Of a stretch of 18,925 nt of DNA, positions 7,135 through 14,148 are shown piece by piece. The translations under genes and the position numbers were made by a program. A model generated the notes under the pieces. That model was not told the DNA's origin and did not search any database. It worked only from the letters and a program-made list of their open reading frames with translations. The stretch's first letter is position 1. Every line of letters starts with the position of its first letter. This DNA comes from UBA1732 sp045114235 (GTDB taxonomy: Bacteria; Verrucomicrobiota; Lentisphaeria; Victivallales; UBA1829), in assembly GCA_045114235.1 (NCBI GenBank), contig JBGUKB010000031.1, positions 1 through 18,925 of the forward strand, in the 5' to 3' direction.

Positions 7135-8271
7135 ATGTCATTTGAAACCGGAAGCATCTCCCTCATGATCTGCCCGCTCCGCAACCCGATGCCGGAGAAT
7201 TACCTGGAACTCTTCGCGAAACATTCCGCCGGAAAGCTCGACGACGTGAAGGACGAGCCCGTCCTCGGCTGGGTCAGCGGACGCCATCTGCTCGAAAGCA
7301 AAATCGACGACACAACCTCCATGTGCGGCGGATTCCCCTACCTGAACCTCCGCAAGACTGAACGCAAGGTCCCGTCCCAGCTCCTGAACGCCGTCTGCCG
7401 CCGCGACGAGCTCGCCTACATGCAGACGAACGACTGCCTCTTCGTTCCGCGCAAGGAAAAGAAGATGATTAAGGAAGCGGCGATCGAATCCCTGATGCCG
7501 AAGATGGTCCCCACAATCTCCGCCACGCCGTTCGTGGTCGACACCGCCGCGAACGTGCTGTATTTCGGCGCCGCCTCGCTCGCGAAGTTCGACGTCTTCG
7601 TGCAGGAGTTCACCCGCGCGCTCGGACTGGACGTCGAACCCGTGCCGATCTCCTTCGACGAGCTTATGGTGACACTCCTGAAGAAGAACGAGACCGACCT
7701 GCCCCCGCTCACGCTCACCAACCTCGCATCCGGCATGGACGAACCCCAGCCCGGACGCGATTTCCTGACCTGGCTCTGGTACGAATCCGAAGTAAACGGC
7801 GGCGCGTGCTCCGTCGGCGACCTCGGCGATTTCGTGCTCGCGATCGAAGGCCCGCTCACGCTCGCGTATTCCCCCGGCAAGACCAAGGACCCCGACCTCG
7901 CCGGTTCCGGCGAAAGCGTCGTCAAGCGTGGCAATCCTCTTGCCTCCGGCGAGGCGAAGGCCGCCCTTTCCAGCGGCAAGAAGCTCCGCAAGGCTCGTGT
8001 CTCCTTCGCCCGCGAAGGCGGCGACGCCGAGGTCGACAAATGGTCGTTCACGTTCGACGCCGACGCGTTCACGTTCGGCTCCGTGAAACTCCCGGCCGGC
8101 GAGGAGATGGAACGCGAATCCGCCTTCGAGGAACGCGTCTCCAACCTGAATATCCTCCACACCGTCTTCAACGCCTACTTCAAGAAATTCGCCGCGGCCG
8201 TCATGAACGGAAAGAACATCGCCACCGAAAAGGCGATGCGCCAATGGGTCGCCGACCGCGAATCCCTCTGA
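7135..8271 (+). CDS. rdgC: RdgC-like recombination-associated protein
   Basis: A 378-residue protein recognised as RdgC-like by overall pattern. RdgC is a ring-shaped, sequence-independent DNA-binding protein that limits RecA action and affects replication-fork repair in E. coli (about 303 residues). Matching features are the central charged segment VPRKEKKMIKEAAIESLMPK (105-124), which parallels the E. coli KxEK-L-x-E-x-LHSLLPRAF stretch, then the short strand pair VVDTAANVLYFGAAS (134-148) and DVEPVPISF (166-174). GRDFLTWLWYESE (208-219) is a hallmark I recall from longer non-enteric RdgC homologues. Residues 225-320 hold an extra, low-similarity region that explains the greater length. ATG 7135 follows AAGGA by six bases; an upstream in-frame TTG (7120) overlaps that site. 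It appears monocistronic. Confidence 0.72.
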   Translation: MSFETGSISLMICPLRNPMPENYLELFAKHSAGKLDDVKDEPVLGWVSGRHLLESKIDDTTSMCGGFPYLNLRKTERKVPSQLLNAVCRRDELAYMQTNDCLFVPRKEKKMIKEAAIESLMPKMVPTISATPFVVDTAANVLYFGAASLAKFDVFVQEFTRALGLDVEPVPISFDELMVTLLKKNETDLPPLTLTNLASGMDEPQPGRDFLTWLWYESEVNGGACSVGDLGDFVLAIEGPLTLAYSPGKTKDPDLAGSGESVVKRGNPLASGEAKAALSSGKKLRKARVSFAREGGDAEVDKWSFTFDADAFTFGSVKLPAGEEMERESAFEERVSNLNILHTVFNAYFKKFAAAVMNGKNIATEKAMRQWVADRESL

Positions 8272-8420
8272 GCCGAAAACGAGGCCTCCCATGAGGGTAC
8301 TTCTATTAATTTGGTCGGATGGTTTTTCAGCAAATGGACAAAAAGACGATGCGGAAAGATTTGAAGTGTGGCTACCTGAACGGTAACCACCGAAAATCTT
8401 TCCCGTCGGACTTTATTCAG

Positions 8421-9485
8421 ATGCGAAAAGCCGCCGATCCCCAATTAATAGATGTGCCCATAAACCATCCGCGGGGCAGTGAATCATCCGGTGCGGCCGG
8501 ATTCGACCGCATCACGCCGGAGTATTTTCTGCCCGCGCTGGAGGACGCCCTCGCGTGCCGTCTGACCGGGCTGGCCTCCGCCCTGCCCAGCTACATCAAC
8601 CGCGTCTACGAGATCGAGGCCGCCACCGGCGAACGCCTCGTGGTCAAGTTCTACCGCCCCGGACGCTGGACACGCGAGGCGATCCTGGAGGAACACGAGT
8701 TCCTGTGGGACTGCGACGGCGAGGAGATCCCCGTCGTGCCGCCCTACGAGCTTGAAACGGACTCCACACTCGGCGAGCTCGACGGCGTGTTCTTCGCCAT
8801 TTTCCCGCGCATGAGGGGCCGCGAGGTCGAGCTCGAACAGGACGAAACGCTCGAACGCGTCGGGTCCCTGCTCGGACGCATCCACGCCTGCGGCGAACGC
8901 CGCGCCGCCCCTCACCGGCTCCGCATGACGCCCGCGAACTTCGCCGAGGCCGCCATGCGCCGCATCTTCGAATCCGGCGCGGTCGACCCCTCGTGCGAAC
9001 AGGAACTGATCGACCTCTGCGACGCCATCCTCGACCTTGCGGAAGCGGTCTATCCGCCGGACGAAGCCATGATCCGCATTCACGGCGATTTCCACCGCGC
9101 GAACGTGCTCGACCGGCCCGGCACCGGGCTCATGGCCATCGACTTCGACGACATGGTCACGGGGCCGCCCGTGCAGGACCTCTGGCTGCTGCTCCCCGGC
9201 ACGCTCTCCGAATCCAAACGCGAGCTCGACGTGATCCTCGCCGCCTACGAGGTCTTCCGTCCGTTCGACCGCGCCTCGCTCAGCCTCGTCGAACCCCTCC
9301 GCGCCATGCGCATGATGCACTTCCTCTCCTGGTGCGCCGTGCAGTCCGGCGACGCCGGGTTCCGCTCGCAGTACCCCGACTGGGGCACGCGCGAGTTCTG
9401 GCGCCGCGAAACCGCCGACTTCCGCATCCAGCTCGAAAACATCCGGCGCGCGCTGGATGGAAAGGACTACTCATGGAACCGCTGA
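8421..9485 (+). CDS. srkA: SrkA/YihE-like stress response Ser/Thr kinase
   Basis: A 354-residue APH-fold kinase closely patterned on E. coli SrkA (YihE, 328 residues), a cytosolic kinase that counters stress-induced death. Matches include SYINRVYEIE, the ATP-lysine block LVVKFYRPGRWT (Lys76) with ILEEHEF, FFAIFPRMRGRE, LGRIHACG, the catalytic HGDFHRANVL (221-230, Asp223), the metal-binding DFDDM (241-245), GPPVQDLWLLL and VEPLRAMRMMHFL. The start is uncertain. The frame is open to an ATG at 8319, but codons before about 8500 look non-coding and more AT-rich. E. coli SrkA begins some 15 residues before the TPD motif. ATG 8421 is a compromise with only a weak GGA site. It overlaps the next gene by 13 bp and heads a four-gene operon. 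Confidence 0.85.
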   Translation: MRKAADPQLIDVPINHPRGSESSGAAGFDRITPEYFLPALEDALACRLTGLASALPSYINRVYEIEAATGERLVVKFYRPGRWTREAILEEHEFLWDCDGEEIPVVPPYELETDSTLGELDGVFFAIFPRMRGREVELEQDETLERVGSLLGRIHACGERRAAPHRLRMTPANFAEAAMRRIFESGAVDPSCEQELIDLCDAILDLAEAVYPPDEAMIRIHGDFHRANVLDRPGTGLMAIDFDDMVTGPPVQDLWLLLPGTLSESKRELDVILAAYEVFRPFDRASLSLVEPLRAMRMMHFLSWCAVQSGDAGFRSQYPDWGTREFWRRETADFRIQLENIRRALDGKDYSWNR

Positions 9486-10036
9486 ACGAACAGAAAACAG
9501 CTCAAAAAAGCCCCCGGAAAAAGAATCCCGTGCTCGCGGCGTTCCTCCTCGGCGTGATCGCCGGGGCCGCCACCATGTTCTGCGCCGGATTCCTCTACCT
9601 CCGCCACAACCTCATCGTCTCCTATGAATTCCCCGGCCTCACCGCCGACGATTTCGACGACGCGTTCGAGAACGCCATGCCGGCGGAATCCGGCTGGAAA
9701 TCCTCGCGCGAGGCGTGTTCCCTGCCCCTGCCCTCGGACGGGCGCGCCCTCTACAACTGGAAACTCTGCAATCGCACGCACGCGCGCGGCCTCATGGACG
9801 ACCCGGACCACGGCCTCGTCCTGCCCGCCCTGATCCCCTGCACCGTCAGCGTCACGAACGGCCCGGACGGCGCCGTCGTGTCGCGCCTGAACACCTCGCT
9901 CCTCGGCGTGATCTACGGCGGAAACGCGCGCCGTGTCCTGCGGTCCGGCATCGCCCCGGAACAGGAGGCGCTGATCTCGCTCCTCGCTGACGGCATCCGT
10001 AAAGAAAAAGCTCAACGAAAGGAAAATGAACCATGA
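9473..10036 (+). CDS. Membrane-anchored DUF302-like protein
   Basis: A 187-residue protein: a basic N-terminus (about 1-19), one hydrophobic helix (about 20-43, LAAFLLGVIAGAATMF), then a soluble domain probably facing the periplasm. That domain resembles DUF302: YNWKLCNRTHARGLMDDP, then GLVLPALIPCTVSV and GPDGAVVSRLN follow the family's order of Tyr-x-x-x-x-CNP-like motif, Asp-Pro turn, Leu-Pro-Cys strand and Gly-hairpin. DUF302 proteins have no settled function, though some occur with redox or envelope genes. ATG 9473 lies inside the kinase gene end with AAAGGA upstream; codons upstream of it in this frame only mirror srkA. Its stop overlaps the thioesterase start (ATGA). The conserved CN-x(2)-A segment argues it is a true DUF302 member, at moderate certainty. 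Confidence 0.7.
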   Translation: MEPLNEQKTAQKSPRKKNPVLAAFLLGVIAGAATMFCAGFLYLRHNLIVSYEFPGLTADDFDDAFENAMPAESGWKSSREACSLPLPSDGRALYNWKLCNRTHARGLMDDPDHGLVLPALIPCTVSVTNGPDGAVVSRLNTSLLGVIYGGNARRVLRSGIAPEQEALISLLADGIRKEKAQRKENEP

Positions 10037-10860
10037 GCACCGAACCCGGCTCTCTCAATACGAACGAACCCGCCGACGTCATCCACAACGGCAACCCGTA
10101 TTTCGAGGGGAAACCCGCTGCAATCACCCGCGAATACCCCACGCAGCTCCACGCCATCGGCCCGGACGGACGGCTCCGCCTCGGTGCGGCGTTCGACCTG
10201 ATGCAGGACATCGCCGGAGCCCACGCCGAACTCCTCGGCGTCGGCATCCACGACCTGCGCCGACTCGGCATCACCTGGGTCCTCTCCCGACTCATGATCA
10301 AGTTCGACTCCCTGCCCCCGCGCGCCGATTCCGTTCGCCTGACGACCTGGCCCAGCGGCGTCCACCGTCTCTTCGCCATGCGCCAGTTCGAGCTCTCCGA
10401 CCCCGCCACGGGGCAGCGCATCGCCACCGCCAGCAGCTACTGGCTCATGCTGAAGCTCGCGAACCTGCGCCCCGTCTCCCCCGACGACGTCACAGGCAAG
10501 TTCCCCTCGAATCCCGACAAGCCGATCTTCTTCGAGGACTGGGGCAAGCTCGATCCCGCGCCCGGCTCCGACCCCGTCCGCACCGACATCGGCCAGTCCA
10601 AGATCGACTACAACAACCATGTGAACAACGCGCATTACCCGATGTTCGCGCAGGACTGGCTCGCCGCCAAGCTCGGCTACCCCGTCCGCGTGAACTCCAT
10701 CCGCGTCAACTTCAACTTCGCGCTCCGCCTCGGCGAAACCATCGTCACCACGGGCGAAATCAATGGCGACAGCTTCCGCGCGGTCGGCCACACCCCGGAC
10801 GGCAAGAACGTCTTCGCCTGCGACGGCACGTTCGCCCCCATGGAGATCGCCGAAAAGTAA
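10033..10860 (+). CDS. Acyl-ACP thioesterase (FatA/FatB-like)
   Basis: A 275-residue double-hotdog protein of the plant-type acyl-ACP thioesterase family, which hydrolyses acyl-ACP to free fatty acid and ends chain elongation. The first hotdog spans about 30-145 (REYPTQLHAIGPDGRLRLGAAF; GITWVLSRLMIKFDSLPP; SYWLMLKLANLRPV). The second begins near 165. The signature DYNNHVNNAHY (192-202) supplies Asp192, Asn194 and His196, matching the D-x-N-x-H catalytic set of plant FatB. No transit or signal peptide is present, so it is cytosolic. The start overlaps the DUF302 stop by 4 bp, so translation is probably coupled. Chain-length preference cannot be read from the sequence. The linked serine hydrolase follows after 57 bp. 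Confidence 0.87.
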   Translation: MSTEPGSLNTNEPADVIHNGNPYFEGKPAAITREYPTQLHAIGPDGRLRLGAAFDLMQDIAGAHAELLGVGIHDLRRLGITWVLSRLMIKFDSLPPRADSVRLTTWPSGVHRLFAMRQFELSDPATGQRIATASSYWLMLKLANLRPVSPDDVTGKFPSNPDKPIFFEDWGKLDPAPGSDPVRTDIGQSKIDYNNHVNNAHYPMFAQDWLAAKLGYPVRVNSIRVNFNFALRLGETIVTTGEINGDSFRAVGHTPDGKNVFACDGTFAPMEIAEK

Positions 10861-10917
10861 CCTCATCCCCCGTTCAAGAAAAGCAATTCACTTTCCAAAT
10901 TCCACAGGAGACACAGC

Positions 10918-12090
10918 ATGAATCCCGAACTCAAACGGCTCTCCGGTCTGCTCAACGAATCCGTCGACCGCGGCGAATACGCCGGCGCGTCCGTCATGGT
11001 CATCCACAAGGGCGAGGAGATTTTCTACACGGAAAGCGGCTATGCCGACGTCGAATCCGGGCGCAAGATCGCCCGCGACACCATCTTCCGCATCTATTCG
11101 CAGTCGAAGCCGATCACCGGCACCGCCGCCGTCATGAACATCGACCGCGGCGTGCTGTCGCCCCGCGCCATGGTCGCGCGCTACCTGCCGGGATTCGCGA
11201 ACCAGCGCTACGACACCGAGCACGGACAGGGCCTCGCCATCGTCAGCGACCGCCCGATGTACGTCGCCGACCTGCTGAACATGACCTCCGGGTTGCTCTA
11301 TCCCGACTGCTCGCCGGACGTCGCGCTGGTCGTGCGCGAGATGGAGGACCTCCGCAAGCAGGGCGTCCAGCTCTCCACAGTCGAATTCGCGAACAAGCTC
11401 GGCGGCTGCCGACTCGCGTTCAAGCCCGGCGACCGCTGGGCGTACGGCTACTCCGCCGATGTGATGGGCGCGGTCATCGAGATCGCCGCCGGGAAACGTT
11501 TCGGGCAGCATCTCCAGGACGAGATCTTCGGCCCGCTCGGCATGAAGGACACCGGATTCGTCGTCCCCGAGGCGAAACGCGCCCGCCTCGCCACCGCCTA
11601 CGACCACCGCGACCACACGCGCAAGCGCTTCGACTACGCCGACTGGCACCTCGGGCTGAACGCCTACCGCGAGGACACCGCGTTCGAGTCCGGCGGCGCG
11701 GGCCTCGTCTCCACCATCGGCGACTACGCCGAGTTCGTGAAGATGCTCATGAACCGCGGCACGTACAACGGACACAGATTCCTCTCCGCCGCCGGGTTCG
11801 ACTACCTCATCTCCCCCCAGCTCACCCCGTGGCAGGCGCGCACGTTCACCTGGCAGGACCTCCCCGCACAGAACTACGGCAATTTCCTCTTCATGAAGAC
11901 ATTCGGCGGGTGCTCCTCCACCACCGACGCCATCGGCTCGTTCGGCTGGGGCGGCTGGCTGGAAACGAACTTCACGCTCGACCTCAAGAACCAGATCGCC
12001 GTCCTCTTCATGGCGCAGAACCAGTCCCCGCAAGACAATTCCCACCTCTTCCACCGCCTCCGCAACGCCGCCTACTTCGCCCTCACCTGA
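10918..12090 (+). CDS. Beta-lactamase-fold serine hydrolase (class C/esterase-like)
   Basis: A 390-residue member of the beta-lactamase-related (PF00144-type) family, probably an esterase or peptidase rather than an antibiotic resistance enzyme. The nucleophile motif S-x-x-K is YSQSKP (Ser61, Lys64). The second motif is YGYSAD with Tyr178, of the Y-S-x type common in family VIII esterases and EstB-like proteins. The third box is FGWGGW (342-347). LLNMTSGL (119-126) and FGPLGMKDTGF (204-214) are family-wide. There is no signal peptide, so it is predicted cytosolic, unlike AmpC. AGGAGA eight bases before the ATG supports the start. It is the last gene of the srkA operon and ends 12 bp from the convergent HepT gene; no terminator hairpin is visible in that gap. 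Confidence 0.85.
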   Translation: MNPELKRLSGLLNESVDRGEYAGASVMVIHKGEEIFYTESGYADVESGRKIARDTIFRIYSQSKPITGTAAVMNIDRGVLSPRAMVARYLPGFANQRYDTEHGQGLAIVSDRPMYVADLLNMTSGLLYPDCSPDVALVVREMEDLRKQGVQLSTVEFANKLGGCRLAFKPGDRWAYGYSADVMGAVIEIAAGKRFGQHLQDEIFGPLGMKDTGFVVPEAKRARLATAYDHRDHTRKRFDYADWHLGLNAYREDTAFESGGAGLVSTIGDYAEFVKMLMNRGTYNGHRFLSAAGFDYLISPQLTPWQARTFTWQDLPAQNYGNFLFMKTFGGCSSTTDAIGSFGWGGWLETNFTLDLKNQIAVLFMAQNQSPQDNSHLFHRLRNAAYFALT

Positions 12091-12102
12091 TCAAGGAAGC
12101 AA

Positions 12103-12762
12103 CTACAGGATTTCAACGGCTTTCGCAAACAATTCCGGATGCTCTTTGAACAACTGGCAGTCAGGCGAAACAAGAGAAACTCTGTGCCGGAGCAGGATGG
12201 TGAGTTCATTCAGAAACGCCGCCTGATCAAACAGAGAAAAAGGCTGCGGATGCTCGAAAAGGAGCTCCAAGTCCGAATCATACTTCTCGGAACGGCTGGC
12301 GATTTCTCCAAAAACCTTGAGCGATTTTATATTAAAGCGTCCGGCTATTTCCCGGATGCCCTCCTGATTGCGAAGCAGGAAGTCAAGAGCGTGTTCCTGG
12401 GATTGGTCGAATTGCTGTTTTGCACTTTGAAACTCGGGAATCTCTTCGATCTGCTTCAATGCCTGCGGCACATCTTCCTGCGCGATCGACCAGACGACAT
12501 CCAAGTCGATCCCGAAATAATGATGCGAGAGCAAATCGCGGAACTTCGCCATGTAGGACCAGTCGACATTCGGATACTTTTCCCGAAAGCTTGAAGATAA
12601 ATTCTTAACGGCCTCGCCGATGATCTCGAACTTCCGCTCGACGGCGTCCTGCCTCATTTTCTCTGCGAAGAACTCGGCCTGACCGTCCGATGTGTAGGAA
12701 ACGATATCGTTCAACGCTTCGTAAATGTGCAGAAGGAACGTGCCGTCCGATCGTTTTTTCAT
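12103..12762 (-). CDS. HepT-like RNase toxin fused to a degenerate MNT (nucleotidyltransferase) domain
   Basis: A 219-residue two-domain protein. Residues 1-110 are a HEPN/HepT (DUF86) domain, ending in the RNase motif R-x4-H-x-Y: Arg75, His80, Tyr82 (RDLLSHHY). The Tyr is the residue AMPylated by MntA in studied HepT/MntA pairs. AVERKFEIIGEAV (40-52) is also typical. Residues about 121-219 form a second MNT-like domain, VFGEIASRSEKYDSDLELL. The GS-x10-DxD motif has become GE-x10-DxE (Glu153 for Ser, Glu166 for Asp), so catalysis is probably lost. HepT proteins are normally 110-150 residues. ATG 12762 overlaps the MntA stop (ATGA); open codons upstream of it in this frame merely mirror mntA. 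Gene order antitoxin-toxin is kept. Whether the fused domain restrains the toxin is inference. Confidence 0.82.
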   Translation of the reverse strand: MKKRSDGTFLLHIYEALNDIVSYTSDGQAEFFAEKMRQDAVERKFEIIGEAVKNLSSSFREKYPNVDWSYMAKFRDLLSHHYFGIDLDVVWSIAQEDVPQALKQIEEIPEFQSAKQQFDQSQEHALDFLLRNQEGIREIAGRFNIKSLKVFGEIASRSEKYDSDLELLFEHPQPFSLFDQAAFLNELTILLRHRVSLVSPDCQLFKEHPELFAKAVEIL

Positions 12763-13052
12763 AACAGGACGGCCTCGGACAGGACGGTATTTCTGATGAA
12801 CGGACTGAGCCCGTTTTTGGAAACGACGTCGACGCTGCACCCCAGGAGCTTTTCGAAACCGTCCTGAAGTCCGAGCAGATCGCGGAACGAAACGCCTTTT
12901 TGAAGCTCGACCAGAAGGTCGATGTCGCTGTCCGGGGTCTCCTCCCCGCGAGCGCAGGAACCGAACACATAGACCTTGTCGGCCTTGTGTTTTCTGGCGA
13001 TCTCGTAAATCTCGCCTCTTAAACTGCGCAGTCTGTCGAGCTGGCACATCAT
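12759..13052 (-). CDS. mntA: MntA-like nucleotidyltransferase antitoxin
   Basis: A 97-residue minimal nucleotidyltransferase (MNT family). In HepT/MntA type VII toxin-antitoxin pairs, MntA neutralises HepT by transferring AMP to its active-site Tyr. The full catalytic motif is present: GSCARGEETPDSDIDLL with Gly31, Ser32 and metal-binding Asp43 and Asp45, exactly GS-x10-DxD. SVDVVSKNGL (73-82) provides the later strand. There are two adjacent ATG codons: 13052 lies five bases and 13049 eight bases after AGGAG, so the second may be the real start. It overlaps the HepT fusion by 4 bp. A strong promoter lies 45 bp upstream. Base composition is less GC-rich than the neighbouring thioesterase and hydrolase genes, in line with acquired DNA. 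Confidence 0.85.
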   Translation of the reverse strand: MMCQLDRLRSLRGEIYEIARKHKADKVYVFGSCARGEETPDSDIDLLVELQKGVSFRDLLGLQDGFEKLLGCSVDVVSKNGLSPFIRNTVLSEAVLL

Positions 13053-13096
13053 TTCGTCTCCTGCGTTGGGGAATGCGTTTCCGGTTCAGTCTCTAT

Positions 13097-13125
13097 ACTT
13101 TACATCCGAATCGGGAAAATGTCAA
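13097..13125 (-). promoter_or_regulatory. Strong promoter of the mntA-hepT pair
   Basis: On the minus strand, a perfect -35 TTGACA (13120-13125) and -10 TAAAGT (13097-13102) are separated by 17 bp. The start codon is about 45 bases downstream. A small palindrome CCGA-A-TCGG (13106-13114) sits inside the spacer and could be an operator, which is inference. Confidence 0.6.
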
Positions 13126-13186
13126 ATCCTCTTCCAATCCAAGGTAATATTTTCTTACAAAGAGTTCGTCGTGTTTCCGCTTAGTT

Positions 13187-13615
13187 TCACGGATTGATGT
13201 ATGTGTTCCACATCGTGATGCAGGAAACATTTTCCAGTTCCGAGATTTCAATCCGTTGGATCGTTTTGATATGATCGGACAGAATGGTAAAACGATAAAA
13301 GGATGAGGACTCCCTGAACGAGGAGGAAATCTTTTCGCCGTTCATGAGGCAGTATTCGACCGAACAGCCCATTGTCCCGGAATCCTGAGCTTCTATGTCT
13401 AAATCCAAATGCCGATAATCCCGCCGGAATGTTTCGGGGATTTCATAAACGATCTTTTCCGGGGCTTCCCCGTCCGCTGTCGCTTGATAGATCGTTTCGA
13501 TCTGCGGCTGATGAGTTTGACGTTGATACAGGATATAGACTGCGGGGCCGAGCACAACGCCCAGTGCAAGGACGAGGAACAGAACGATCAAAAAAAAGAC
13601 ATTCCGCTTTTTCAT
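13187..13615 (-). CDS. Unrecognised membrane-anchored protein (third gene of unknown cluster)
   Basis: A 142-residue protein I do not recognise. A basic start (MKKR) precedes a single hydrophobic helix (about 7-29), followed by a soluble domain of about 110 residues that should lie outside the inner membrane. The domain has alternating strand-like segments (IVYEIPETF, LDLDIEAQD, SVEYCLMNG, FYRFTILSD, IKTIQRIEI) and looks like a small beta-sandwich. It has two or three Cys residues and no enzyme motif that I can name. Its ATG overlaps the stop of the upstream gene (13612-13615), so the two are probably made together. Composition is AT-richer than the nearby GH43 gene. It ends 61 bp before the mntA promoter -35 box, with no clear terminator between. 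Confidence 0.65.
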   Translation of the reverse strand: MKKRNVFFLIVLFLVLALGVVLGPAVYILYQRQTHQPQIETIYQATADGEAPEKIVYEIPETFRRDYRHLDLDIEAQDSGTMGCSVEYCLMNGEKISSSFRESSSFYRFTILSDHIKTIQRIEISELENVSCITMWNTYINP

Positions 13616-14127
13616 TTCCCGGCGCCTCCGTTCGAATCGCCGGAAACCGCCGCGATCATTTCCAGCACATCGGCGATCGTGTGCTCAGGCGTAATGAGCG
13701 AGATGTCGATGAGCGGGATATCGCTCACGGCGTCATGAAACCGTTTCAATCCGGCCCGCAAACCGTTCTTTTCTTTTTCACCGGGGAAAAGAATATAATA
13801 AAGCTCATTGACGGTGTCGCAGTCAGCCGTGAACGCGTCATAACGATTGAGTTCGAGGGGCGCCAGCGCCAGAAACGAATCGGACGGAAGAAACAGGGAG
13901 TTGGGCCAGCCGTTGCCCCGGATACATTCCCGAATCTCCCGTATCTCCTGCGCCGAAAAACGGCTGGAGGACCACATGGCGTCTATTTCAGACTTGAAGG
14001 AATCCCGTGACAGCAATTGCCGCCTGACCGTTTTCCTGAATCTGCTGTTCGCGCCCCAGAAAGGAACGGGAGCAAAGAATCCGAACGCGCTTTTCGGCGG
14101 GTATGATATCGGTTGAATCGAAGCCAT
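13612..14127 (-). CDS. Unrecognised soluble protein (second gene of unknown cluster)
   Basis: A 171-residue protein I do not recognise. There is no signal peptide or membrane helix. The N-terminus is Pro/Phe-rich (SYPPKSAFGFFAPVPFWG), followed by a helical stretch with basic and acidic residues (RFSAQEIREIRECIRGNGW, 56-74). The second half has hydrophobic strands (LFLPSDSFLALAPLEL; DIPLIDISLI). The GGAGK-like tail (SNGGAGK, end) is at the C-terminus and is not a P-loop. ATG 14127 has GAGGAA upstream. It lies 21 bp after the first gene of the cluster and overlaps the third by 4 bp, so the three probably act together. No function is proposed. Confidence 0.65.
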   Translation of the reverse strand: MASIQPISYPPKSAFGFFAPVPFWGANSRFRKTVRRQLLSRDSFKSEIDAMWSSSRFSAQEIREIRECIRGNGWPNSLFLPSDSFLALAPLELNRYDAFTADCDTVNELYYILFPGEKEKNGLRAGLKRFHDAVSDIPLIDISLITPEHTIADVLEMIAAVSGDSNGGAGK

Positions 14128-14148
14128 GCAGTTTCCTCGCTTTCAGGT

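Noticed and set aside
8281..8300. GAGGCCTC palindrome and CCTC-CCAT-GAGG repeat as rdgC terminator
   Set aside because: Stem of four pairs and no following T-run; too weak to support.
10918..12090. Antibiotic resistance beta-lactamase
   Set aside because: No signal peptide, a YSA rather than YAN-type second motif and an esterase-like GWGG box; cytosolic location does not suit a periplasmic lactamase.
10026..12149. 707-codon plus-strand frame, very rich in Arg and Pro
   Set aside because: It is an off-frame reading across both the thioesterase and serine hydrolase genes, which carry clear motifs in their own frames.
12763..13047. N-terminal extension of the HepT fusion
   Set aside because: Off-frame reading of mntA; the ATG at 12762 overlaps the mntA stop as expected for this gene pair.
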